Assembly (NCBI RefSeq): GCF_031143425.1
Contig: NC_090450.1
Location: forward strand, 221,971,442 to 222,035,441
Origin: Pleurodeles waltl
Lineage: Eukaryota; Chordata; Amphibia; Caudata; Salamandridae
Direction of reading: 5' to 3'
DNA: 64,000 bases
Shown here: in pieces, positions 11,901 through 22,694 of the stretch
Numbering within the stretch: the first letter of the stretch is position 1
Layout: each line of letters starts with the position of its first letter
The notes under the pieces: model-generated
What the model was told of the DNA's origin: nothing
Database searches by the model: none
The model's input: only the letters and a program-made list of their open reading frames with translations
Program-made: the position numbers and the translations under genes

Positions 11901-12582
11901 TAATTCTCAAATTAAGTAATTTCAAAAGAATATTCAACTACAATGGTCGTCCATTACAATGAGAATTAGAGATGGTCAATGTGCTACAGTACATCAGATT
12001 CCTGGCGATTACACTTTCAAAGTTTACTCCGACATGTCCGCTGCCACTGCTTGAAGGAGAAAGGAATTAAGAGAAATGATTCCGGCATTTCAAAAAGCTG
12101 GCGCCCAGGCTGGTCTGTTCCAGCAGTCAAAGCTAAAAGTTATTTTCAAAGGACAGTCAAGCATAATCCACACCGCAATTGGGGCTAAAACTCTGTTGCA
12201 TTCCATATGTAATGGTAATGGGACTGGCTGATCTGGACAATGATCAGGGAGATATGTTTCCTAGGATTTCACACGAAGCACTGCACACTTAACCACTATG
12301 TTACTTATACCCTCTGCTGCTTTCGGTGACTCAGTGCCATGTCAAGGCACCTAGGTGGGACAATAACGGTTGGAATGGGGGGCTGTCCCGGATCGCCCAG
12401 ACGGGAGTGCCCCAGGTGTTGGCCACACTGGAGGGTCTGTTTCACGTAGGGTGGGGCATAGCTGGGACACAGGGCAGTAAAGGGGACGAGGTCCCTTAAG
12501 TTGAGAAAATTCAGTTTTTTTCAAGAAGTAGCATACATTGTGCTTGGTTGTAGAAGGTTGATTAACGAGCTAACTAACAAGA
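11761..12582. other. Anonymous DNA upstream of the L1 relic
   Basis: No ORF1-type nucleic-acid chaperone is recognisable ahead of the L1 endonuclease. The last few hundred bases may be L1 5' sequence, but nothing confirms this. Confidence 0.3.
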
Positions 12583-13310
12583 ATGGTCAAGCTTAAGGTA
12601 ATTTCCTGCTGTGCGAATGGCATCTCAAATAGACAGAAATATAAGGCAATGCTAAAATGGTGGATATCATTCAATCCCGATGTTCTTTACTTCCAAGAAA
12701 CCCATCTAAAAAGTAATAGCCCAAAAATATATATTCCAAAACAGTTCTCAGCAGCTCTATTTGCTTCATCTGGGTTGGCAGTTAGAGTGGGGCCAATATA
12801 TCTCAGTAACAGACTAAACTTGGCCATAAAAGACGTCATTAGAGACCCCAAGGGAGGTGGATCTGGCTCAAAGTCTTACAATCAGGAGATCAAGTTAATC
12901 TGGTTAATTACTACGGGCCAGTCATGGATGAAGAAGAGTCACTAATGCAACTTTATGATATAGCAATGAGTGCCATGGGCCCTTTTATTATTGGAGGGGA
13001 TTTCAAATATATTCAAGATATAACACTAGATACCTCCAATCAGGAAAAAAGGTAACTTAAACCTAAAACTAAAACACTTCTGAATATAATAAAAAGTGCC
13101 TTCCATGTAACAGACCCTTGGCGAGAAAAACACCCTGTCGCCACTCAATATACTTGCTTTTTACACCGTTACAAGACTGCCTCCCGGATAGATTTTTTTT
13201 ATAGTATCTTGCTCGTTGAAGAAGCTAGACTCGTATATTTGGCCAAATGCCTTTTCCGATCATTGCGCGGTCATGGTAATGGCAGAATTGGAGGTGCCTA
13301 ACAAAGAGAG
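12583..13310 (+). pseudogene. L1 ORF2 apurinic-type endonuclease domain
   Basis: This domain would nick target DNA to prime reverse transcription. The N-terminus has the beta-strand with ANGIS, where L1 elements usually have an N-G-L or N-G-I motif. It is followed by YFQETHLKS with the metal-binding glutamate (about 12685-12715). Further on GPFIIGGDFK corresponds to the conserved G-G-D-F-N box, with the asparagine replaced by lysine. FSDHCAV near 13255-13275 carries the catalytic S-D-H. The pieces lie in more than one frame and stops interrupt them, so the enzyme is not made. The ATG at 12583 is plausible as the original start because the domain begins immediately after it. Confidence 0.75.
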
Positions 13311-13863
13311 ACCCAGATGGTAGTTTGACATATCTTTTCTAACTAACCAGCAATGGGTCACAGACATGAGTCAATTCATGCAGGAGTTCGTCCAGCTCAA
13401 TCAGAATTCTGCATCCCTGTTTAAAGTATGGGAAGCATTTAAAGCTACAGCCTAGGGGCAAATCATTTCTTTTAAAGCAGGTCAGACACGACAACAAGAG
13501 TCACAAATAAAAAACTTCAGATGGCAATAGATAAGGCGACAGATGAATGTATGAAATCAGAAGGGCAGGAAGTGGCAAGGCGTAATCTTAATCAAATGAG
13601 GGCTAAACTCAAAGATTTATTTATACTGGAAGAAGTAAGTAGCTCAAGGGCTCATCAGCATTAGGTTTATGAAGAAAGTCAACGGATAGGTAAACACTTA
13701 GCTTGGACCACTCGTATAAAATACAAAAAGCAGACAATTCATCAAATTCAGGATCCCGATACTAGCACAATTGTTAATGAGGACAAGGATATAGCTCAAG
13801 TGTTTTTGTCACATTACTCTAGAATGTATGACATAGGCTACGTTTTAGAACGATGTAGCTCAA

Positions 13864-14373
13864 ATGATTACGCCGTTGGAGATTAAGGGACCTATCCAGA
13901 GAATACCAAATGCAAAAGCTTGCAGTGGTGATGGCTTTCAAATAGAATTTGATAAAACTTCCTGCGAAGAGCTCGCACTGTTTTTGACGGAATTATGTAA
14001 TGGAATATTCAAGGGAGCAGAAATACCTTTAACGTTTAAAGAATCAACAACAGTCAGCTTTTTGAAAAAAGAAAAAAAACCACTGAAACATGATGCATAT
14101 CACGCAATTAGTTTGCTGAATGCTGATTATAAAATCTTAACAAAGGTCTGGGCTCTCAGGATCGCACAGGTTGCACAACAATTAATACATAAAGATCAGA
14201 ACGGTTTTGTAGCCAGTGGGTTGATGACATCCAATATGAACTTTTTGTTTCAGGCAATCGACTATTTCTCGGTCAACATAACCCCTGCAGTAATAATAAT
14301 GCTAGATGCAGAGAAAGCATTCAACCTTGTCAATTGGGAAGCCTTGGTATACAGCCTAACTAAATTGGGTTCC
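13864..14373 (+). pseudogene. L1 ORF2 reverse transcriptase, N-terminal half
   Basis: The reading frame opens with the pre-palm helices and contains SGDGFQIEF, then ISLLNADYKILTK. It continues with KDQNGFV and then MLDAEKAFN, the first catalytic aspartate of the RT palm (about 14300-14325). These are standard L1-clade RT blocks. At 14373 the frame is cut by an LTR insertion and resumes at 17445. Together the two halves would form a normal palm domain. The DAEKAF box is intact, with the following residue N where D is usual. Confidence 0.8.
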
Positions 14374-17300
14374 TGTAGGAGGCTGGACTGGCTTGTAGTG
14401 AGTACCAAGGGGTACTTACACCTTGCACCAGGCCCAGGTATCCCTTATTAGTGTAGAGGGGTGTCTAGCAGCTTAGGCTGATAGAAAAGGTATCTTAGCA
14501 GAGCAGCTTAGGCTGAACTAGGAGACGAGTGAAGCTCCTACAGTACCACTAGTGTCATATGCACAATATCATAAGAAAACACAATACACAGATATACTAA
14601 AAATAAAGGTACTTTATTTTTATGACAATATGCCAAAGTATCTCAGTGAGTACCCTCAGTATGAGGATAGCAAATATACACAAGATATATGTACACAATA
14701 CCAAAATATGCAGTAATAGCAATAGAAAGCAGTGCAAACAATGTATAGTCAAAATAGAATGCAATGGGGGCACATAGGGATAGGGGCAACACAAACCATA
14801 TACTCTAGAAGTGGAATGCGAACCACGAATGGACCCCAAACCTATGTGACCTCGTAGAGTGTCGCTGGGACTGTAAGGAAACATTGAGGGTTAGAAAAAT
14901 AGCCCACCCCAAGACCCTGAAAAGTGGGTGCAAAGTGCACCTAAGTTCCCCAAAGAGCACAGAAGTCGTGATAGGGGAATTCTGCAGGAAAGACCAACAC
15001 CAGCAATGCAACAACAATGGATTTCCAGACGAGAGTACCTGTGGAACAAGGGGACCAAGTCCAAAAGTCACGATCAAGTCGGGAGTGGGCAGATGCCCAG
15101 GAAATGCCAGCTGTGGATGCAAAGAAGCTGCCACTGGATGGTAGAAGCTGAGGATTCTGCACGAACGACAAGGGCTAGAAACTTCCCCTTTGGAGGATGG
15201 ATGTCCCACGTCGTGAAGAGTCGTGCAGAAGTATTTTCCCGCAGAAAGACCACAAACAAGCCTGGCTAGCTGCAAGGGTCGCGTTTAAGGTTTTTGGATG
15301 CTGCTGTGTCCCAGGAGGGACCAGGATGTCGCCAATTGCGTGAGGAGACAGAGATGGTGCCCAGCAAGAGAAGGAGCCCACTCAGAAGCAAGCAGCACCC
15401 GCAGAAGTGCTGGAACAGGCACTACAAAGTGGAGTGAATCGGTGCTCACCCGAAGTTGCACAAGAGAGTCCCACGCCACCGGAGGACAACTCAGGAGGTC
15501 GTGCAATGCAGGTTAGAGTGCTGGGTACCCAGGCTTGGCTGTGCACGAAGGAAATCCATGTGAGTGCACAGGAGCCGGAGTAGCTGCAAAACACGTGGTT
15601 CCCAGCAATGCAGTCTAGCGTGGGGAGGCAAGGACTTACCTCCACCAAACTTGGACTGAAGAGTCACTGGACTGTGGAAGTCACTTGGACAGAGTTGCTG
15701 AGTTCAAGGGACCTCGCTCGTCGTGCTGAGAGGAGACCCAGAGGACCGGTGATGCAGTTCTTTGGTGCCTGAGGTTGCAGGGGGAAGATTCAGTCGACCC
15801 ACGGGAGATTTCTTCGGAGCTTCTAGTGCAGAGAGGAGGCAGACTACCCCCACAGCATGCACCACCAGGAAAACAGTCGAGAAGGCGGCAGGATCAGCGT
15901 TACAATGTCGCAGTAGTCGTCTTTGCTATTTTGTTGCTGTTTTGCAGGCTTACAGCGTGGTCAGCAGTCGATTCCTTGGCAGAAGGTGAAGAGAGAGATG
16001 CAGAGGAACTCTGATGAGCTCTTGCATTCGTTATCTAAGGAATTCCCCAAAGCAGAGACCCTAAATAGCCAGAAAAGGAGGTTTGGCTACCTAGGAGAGA
16101 GGATAGGCTAGCAACACCTGAAGGAGCCTATCAGAAGGAGTCTCTGACGTCACCTGCTGGCCCTGGCCACTCAGAGCAGTCCAGTGTGCCAGCAGCACCT
16201 CTGTTTCCAAGATGGCAGAGGTCTGGAGCACACTGGAGGAGCTCTGGGCACCTCCCAGGGGAGGTGCAGGTCAGGGGAGTGGTCACTCCCCTTTCCTTTG
16301 TCCAGTTTCGCACCAGAGCAGGGCTGAGGGATCCCTGAAGCGGTGTAGAATGGCTTATGCAGAGATGGGCACCATCTGTGCCCATCAAAGCATTTCCAGA
16401 GGCTGGGGGAGGCTACTCCTCCCCAGCCCTAACACCTTATTCCAAAGGGAGAGGGTGTAACACCCTCTCTCTGAGGAAGTCCTTTGTTCTGCCTTCCTGG
16501 GCCAAGCCTGGCTGGACCCCAGGAGGGCAGAAACCTGTCTGAGGGGTTGGCAGCAGCTGCAGTGAAACCCCGAGAAAGGCAGTTTGGCAGTACCCGGGTC
16601 TGTGCTAGAGACCCTGGGAATCATGGGATTGTCTCCCTCAATACCAGGATGGCATTGGGGGGGCAATTCCATGATCTTAGACATGTTACATGGCCATATT
16701 CGGAGTTACCATTGTGAAGCTATACATAGGTAGTGACCTATGTATAGTGCACGCGTGTAATGGTGTCCCCGCACTCACAAAGTCCGGGGAATTGGCCCTG
16801 AACAATGTGGGGGCACCTTGGCTAGTGCCAGGGTGCCCACACACTAAGTAACTTAGCACCCAACCTTTACCAGGTAAAGGTTAGACATATATGTGACTTA
16901 CAAGTTACTTAAGTGCAGTGTAAAATGGCTGTGAAATAACGTGGATGTTATTTCACTCAGGCTGCAGTGGCAGGCCTGTGTAAGAATTATCAGAGCTCCC
17001 TATGGGTGGCAAAAGAAATGCTGCAGCCCATAGGGATCTCCTGGAACCCCAATACCCTGGGTACCTCAGTACCATATACTAGGGAATTATAAGGGTGTTC
17101 CAGTGGGCCAATGTAAATTGGTGAAATTGGTCACTAGCCTGTTAGTGACAATTTGTACAGAGAGAGCATAACCACTGAGGTTCTGGATAGCAGAGCCTTA
17201 GTGAGACAGTTAGGCACCACACAGGGAACACATACATATAGGTCACAAACTTATGAGCGCTGGGGTCCTGGCTAGCAGGGTCCCAGTGACACATAACAAA

Positions 17301-17444
17301 CATACTGAAAACATAGGGTTTTCACTATGAGCACTGGGCCCTGGCTGGCAGGATCCCAGTGAGACAGTGAAAACACCCTGACATACACTCACAAACAGGC
17401 CAAAAGTGGGGGTAACAAGGCTAGAGAGAGGCTACTTTCTCACA
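14374..17444 (-). mobile_element. 3071-bp solo LTR (family A) inserted in L1 RT
   Basis: Read on the minus strand it starts TGTGAGAAAGTAGCC and ends CCTCCTACA, so it has TG...CA termini. Flanks GTTCC (14369-14373) and GTTTC (17445-17449) are a 5-bp duplication with one mismatch. It matches the element at 22695-25658 over its whole length in the opposite orientation. Shared stretches include a polyadenylation-like AATAAAGGTACTTTATTTT near the 3' end. There is no gag or pol, so it is a solo LTR or a very long non-autonomous element. The open frames inside it are GC-rich chance frames. Confidence 0.75.
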
Positions 17445-18040
17445 GTTTCCCATCGCAACTTATTTCAATGATAAGGCGGTTGTATCAGGGTGCTCATGCC
17501 AGAATTGTTATCAGTTCAAAGGTTAGAGGCACAATTCAGGTTAAAATAGGTACTAGACAGGGATGTCCTATTTCCCCTATACTCTTTGCCTTTATTATTG
17601 AGCCTCTTACACAGATAATACGTAGATCGAAGGAAATTACCGCACCTGTACCGGATATGCCAAAATTAATTTTTGCTGATGACATTATTTTATACTTAAA
17701 ACCAGAGATTGATATTGTACAAAGAGTTCTTGATAAGATTGATGAGTTCACTCAAATAGGAGGATAGAAGAGTAATGGAAACAAAACGGAGGTTCTCCTA
17801 TTTAATGCAGGAACAGAAAATCTTCCCTATGCTTTGCAGCAGAAAGCTAATTCATCCAAATCTATCAGGTATTTGGGAATCTATGTCATGAAGAACTATG
17901 GACATTTGTTTAATCCTAATTATGTTAGGATGCTTGCAAAAGTACAAGCACTTTTAGACAGATGGATAGTTCTACTGTTGACTCTGATAGGGAGAATCTC
18001 TTTATCAAAATGTCAATTGTCCCGCACTTTTTTTTGAATT
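17445..18040 (+). pseudogene. L1 ORF2 reverse transcriptase, C-terminal half
   Basis: The palm continues after the LTR. GTRQGCPISPILF is the conserved R-Q-G-C-P-L-S-P turn (about 17550-17590). KLIFADDIILYL is the catalytic F-A-D-D box, intact, near 17663-17698. A stop at 17766 (TAG) interrupts the frame, which then carries on into the thumb (RYLGIYV near 17865). The join to the upstream half across the LTR supports the insertion boundaries. Confidence 0.8.
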
Positions 18041-18726
18041 CAATAATGTACAGATAAGAATAAATAGCTCCTATTTTCATGAACTGGATTCTATGATATG
18101 ACAATTTATATGGAGGTAGAAAACCTCAAGGGTGAGGCTTTCAGTTTTTCAGCTAAAAAGAAACCAAGGGGGCCTGGCACTTCCTAATTTCCAAGTTTAT
18201 TATCTGGCCACATTGCAGGAAATATTGGCACGACACTTGGCTATCGAAGGAACTATGGATATTTTTTAGTCAATAGAATGATCATAGAATCAGCAATAAG
18301 TCTCCCAGCATTTAGTAAAACTACGAAACTCCTTAAAAAAAAAAAAAACATTATAAATATATTCACGATTTTAGTAAAGGAGTAGAGATCTTAAGCAAAA
18401 CATATCAAATACCACCGGGTTATATTTATCTACAATTACAAGAGTGTAAATGTTTCGGTATACACCTTCCAAAAACAGTGATAGCCCAATGGAATAGCAA
18501 AGGGTTTAAAGATATGGGGTGTTTTATATTAAGAAATAGATACATCACCTGGTATGAGGTCGAAACTAGACTCAGTGATATGGGAACTAGACTCTTTTTG
18601 AGCTTTTATCAGATCTCCCACTTTCTCAATACTATTTTACCCCAGTAAAGTACCCAAGAACACCCAACATGGAGGGCTCTAATCAGAAGTAAATTACTTG
18701 GTACAGGGAACTGGTACAGACTGCTA

Positions 18727-19075
18727 GTGGAACGACCCGCCTCGGCAATAATGACAGAATTCAGGGATAATATTCTCCGGACAACACAATGTGCAATATC
18801 TGATGAAGAGTGGAGAATTATTTCGGAAATGGGCTCTAAATCTTTGAGGGCAGCTAACTATAAAAGAATGTCATTTCTCTCCAGATGGATGGCCTACTAC
18901 ACTCCTGAAAAGATACACAAAATATTTCCATCAATTCCCGATCAATGTTCTTGCTGCCATCAGGATGGGAGTGGGAACTGCTTTCATGTCTTTTTTGACT
19001 GCCCCAAATTAACTACTTTCTGGTTGGAAATAGAGAAGGTAATGAATAACAGTTCCAACTCTAAGACTGTCTAGT
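18727..19075 (+). pseudogene. L1 ORF2 C-terminal cysteine-rich region
   Basis: This is the distal end of ORF2. The frame has a tryptophan-rich helix and then DQCSCCHQDG, with H and C-P-K further on and a closing FW. That is the C-x2-C...H...C knuckle that ends L1 ORF2 proteins and is thought to bind RNA. The stop at 19073-19075 is close to the expected ORF2 end. The region between 18040 and 18727 carries ORF2 sequence in shifted frames. Confidence 0.7.
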
Positions 19076-19621
19076 TTATTTTGGAGCCTCTGAGAAAACA
19101 CGTCAGTTAGTAAAGCACCAACAATATTTTATAGCGATTGTTTTAGCAGTAGCTCGATCATTAATACTTCAGTTATGGGGCACTCAGACGAGCCCTACCA
19201 TGCAGAACTGGTGGAATACAATGCTAAGAATTAAGAAATATGAGGAGGCATACTCAAAATATATTGAAGTATAAAACGGTTTACAGTTATATGGCAGTAC
19301 TTAGAGGAGTAACAAGCCAGGAACAGGGAAAGCAGGGAGTTAAATGAAAATATTGCCTGTGAATACAGTATATAAAATATATAAAATGACAGAAGCCTTG
19401 GTGTGATTATAATTTGTAAAGTGACTTGAATTAATGTTTCATTGAACTAAGGCAGATAGCAAGGTTATTTTGATCTCACTAGCCCAAGAACATCGATTGT
19501 TAAGGATTGATGCTACCTAGGTTTAATTAAGGTTTTATTTTTCTGTATATGTATACCAGAAATGAAAATAAATAAAATTAAAAAATTAAAAAATATTTTA
19601 GATTTCTTTGTGCCATATTTT

Positions 19622-19832
19622 CGCCCCCCTTGACAAGGGAACAACCCCTTTGCATGCATTATGCCTGGCGCAGGCATAATGTAGTGTAAAAGTTTACAAA
19701 GTGGCGCAATGCATGCATTGCACCACTTTGTAAATTTGGCGTGCCGATTTTGGCCTCTTTGGGCCACATTAGCATAAACAAAATTACGCTAATGTGGTGC
19801 AAGCAGGTGCTAGGGGTTCATAAATCAGCCCC
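19622..19832. mobile_element. Palindrome-chain MITE fragment
   Basis: Three hairpins lie in a row: 19657-19681 (11-bp perfect arms), 19693-19734 (20/21 matching arms with no loop) and 19764-19797 (10-bp arms). The right end TAAATCAGCCCC resembles the TAAATCAGGCCC end of the 5.2-6.5 kb element. The left end is not identified. Confidence 0.5.
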
Positions 19833-22694
19833 TTCATTCCACGACATAAAAGAAAGCAGTATAGCAATACAACTAAAACAAAACAGGTCATAATACAACA
19901 AAAGAGACAAAACAGAACGTAATACAACAACCACAGAACAACACAATTGAACAACAACTTAATGCAGCACAAAAACACATCACAAAAACCACACAATACA
20001 TGACCACCGCAGCAAAATTCAACACAACAAATATGCATAAACTTTGTCACACGTCCACACCCTAAAACCTTCTTTCATAATATAGCGATAACAGTTGTTA
20101 GCGCCAAACTGTGCCCTTTTAGCCACCAAAGTAATTTAATAGCGCTAGTCAAAAATGTTTTGTGATCTGGCCCCGTATCGCTCATTCGAAGTCCTTAGCT
20201 CACAAAGCAGAGTTTTGATAAAGAGTCAGATTAGTGCAGGGGGAAATCTGTTCATAGGCCGGTCTGACTTTGCAAGTCTTACATCAAAGCGAATCTGTGA
20301 TATCATATAGAATGTGCAAGTAAAGATAAGGTGTAGGCAACTTTCAGCTGCTGCAGAGCAGAGAAGCAGTCCCAGCATTGCGTGTTTATTCTCGCTAATA
20401 AACGGGGAAGAGGAGGGCAGTGTCAGAGTCCCTGCCAGGCCGACGGGAGCCTTCCTGTTTAGTGCTGGCAGGTTGGCAGGACTGGCTCTGGTAAACAGAC
20501 CGAGGCCAGAAGGAAGGAGAACCTGATCAAAGGCTACACGCCTGTTTTAAGAACGCTTCCTTCGTTTCTCGTGACTCTCCCTGATGCGAGAAATAAATAC
20601 ATTTCTGGATGAGAATTCTTCAGCTCCAGGGTGGGGAACCTGCGTATTGGTCCCGGGCTGTCTGCCTGTTCATGCGCACTAAGGGCACGTGTTCCAGTGG
20701 ATCACTCTCTGCACGGGGATTCTATGATGAAAACTTGCAAGGGAAGCACGGCAGGTCCAACAAATTGTTGACACCTATGTCACGGCTACTGGAATTATGG
20801 TGCCACATTGTGCGCATTGGTTGATTAAAATAGGTGGCAAGAAAAGGCAAATTATGAGGCATAATGTGGCATATTTTATGGCAGTATTATGTCACTAATT
20901 TGTCATTTTTTATTTACATGTTAAGCCTGCCTGTGTAAGTGTTTCATCTCATTAGTATCAGTTTAACACTTAAACATAGCAATTAGCAGCTGAAAAGGGG
21001 TTTACTCCTGCTCAGCCAAGGGCCTGCCAACGTGCAACCACATACATGGCAGCATTTTTAGTAACGTTTCATCCATTCGCGAGATAAATCATGTTTTTTG
21101 TCAAAACTTACACATTTTGTAGAACATTTTGCATTAGGTGGTAAGTGTGAGAAATACATAATTATGTAGAAAACATAATGTGGCTCCTTTCTGTGGTTTT
21201 GACCTACGCCAACAGTATTTTTTAAATCCCCCCTTCTCCTCTTACATGTGTTATTCCAAAGTGTACCTAACCTTCCTCATGCATTTCCTGCTCAAGTGAA
21301 CTAACATCCTTTTTCTCCACCCATTGTATTAAAATTCATTTTTAGCACAATTTAAAAATGTAAGCACCGCACCCACTATTTTTGTATGTATATAGCGTTC
21401 CACAAAATGAGAAATAAAGAGTGACAATGGATTATAAATTATGATTGAATCATATAAAATTAGAAACAATGACCACTAAGCTAAATTAGAAATACTTATA
21501 ATGCACTCACAACATGTAGTTCATAGACACCTACAGATCAGACTACCAGCCGTAAGTACCCTTCCCATAGTCAGGAGCAGCAACAAGCAAGAATCGGACT
21601 CCAGCAGTGTGGTTAAACAGACTTAGCCATTTAAGCAAATAAATGATCAAAGAATTATAAGACAGTTACATACATAATCAATAGAAAGGCATTATGTAAA
21701 ATTGCACAGAACGTGATCATTTTAAAATATTGCAAAACAGAAACATAAAGCATTTCTTCAGTAATGGTAAAATATCTCAAGATCCAAATTCATCACTTTG
21801 CATGCACCAAACAGTAACAGCACAGCAGAAAGAAAATGCCATATTTACATCCCCGCAGGGAAGGCAAATGACACCAGTGATTTACTTCACCCATCCAAGA
21901 AGTCAGTGGTAAATAATGCAATTAATATTATAAAATAAGCAAGTGATGGGAAACATGAAATATGATTAATACTGAAAAGCACACATCAGAAGGAAACCAC
22001 AACTCCAGGCTCCTGAGCTGCAGTAAGTTATGCCTGATTTGGCTAATGGATGAGCTCACAAATGTCTTCTGCACTGAGTGATTTACCTTTTTAACCAATT
22101 CATTCATAGCCCTGTGACACAAGCATTTCAACCATACAGACTGAGGTATGTTCAATGACCAGAAAATTGTTCCTGGTAGTCTCACTCTCATTTTTGATAA
22201 AGCTGCAAAAAGCAAGTCCCAGTCTCCCAGTCTCCCTGCCTCCCTAACGACCAGACACCATTTGCATAGTATTCCCCTAAACTTTATGCCTTCACGCCTC
22301 CTGTTTACTAAATTCATTCTTGTTGGCTTTAGGACTCTGTGCACTTTACCACCATGAACAAATGCTAAAGTGCTTGTGCTCTCTTTCCCTTAAAGTGGGT
22401 AAAATTGGCCTACACCTAAGTAGCACATTTCATTTACATTTAAGTCATAGTAGATGTTATTACCTGTACCAAGGGCTCCAAAATAAAATGCTATCACTGG
22501 GCCTGCAGCACGTATTGTGCCACCTATTGAAGCAGCACTTTAAAACATGAATAAGGTCTGCCACAGCAGTCAGTAGTGCAGTTTTAAAATTACATTTCGA
22601 CCTGGCAAAATATACCTTTAGCCAGACCTAAACATTCCCTTTGCAATACATGTGCCACCCCTAAGGCAGGCCCTAAAGGCTCATAGAGTAGGGT
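19833..22694. other. Anonymous intergenic DNA
   Basis: No gene or complete mobile element is recognised on either strand. The longest open frames are isolated and lack motifs. Confidence 0.3.

Larger units (their letters stand above)
12583..19600 (+). mobile_element. L1-type LINE relic with a nested LTR
   Basis: The order is endonuclease (12583-13310), a linker, RT N-terminal half (to 14373), RT C-terminal half (from 17445) and a cysteine-rich tail (18727-19075). The element ends in an A-rich tract near 19570-19600. This is an L1-superfamily ORF2. Subtracting the 3071-bp LTR leaves about 3.9 kb. Many stops and frameshifts make it dead. ORF1 is not seen. I could not find a target-site duplication. 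Confidence 0.8.

Noticed and set aside
14805..16720. Several open frames on both strands of the 3-kb LTR
   Set aside because: They are GC-rich chance frames that overlap each other, and the second LTR copy does not preserve them.
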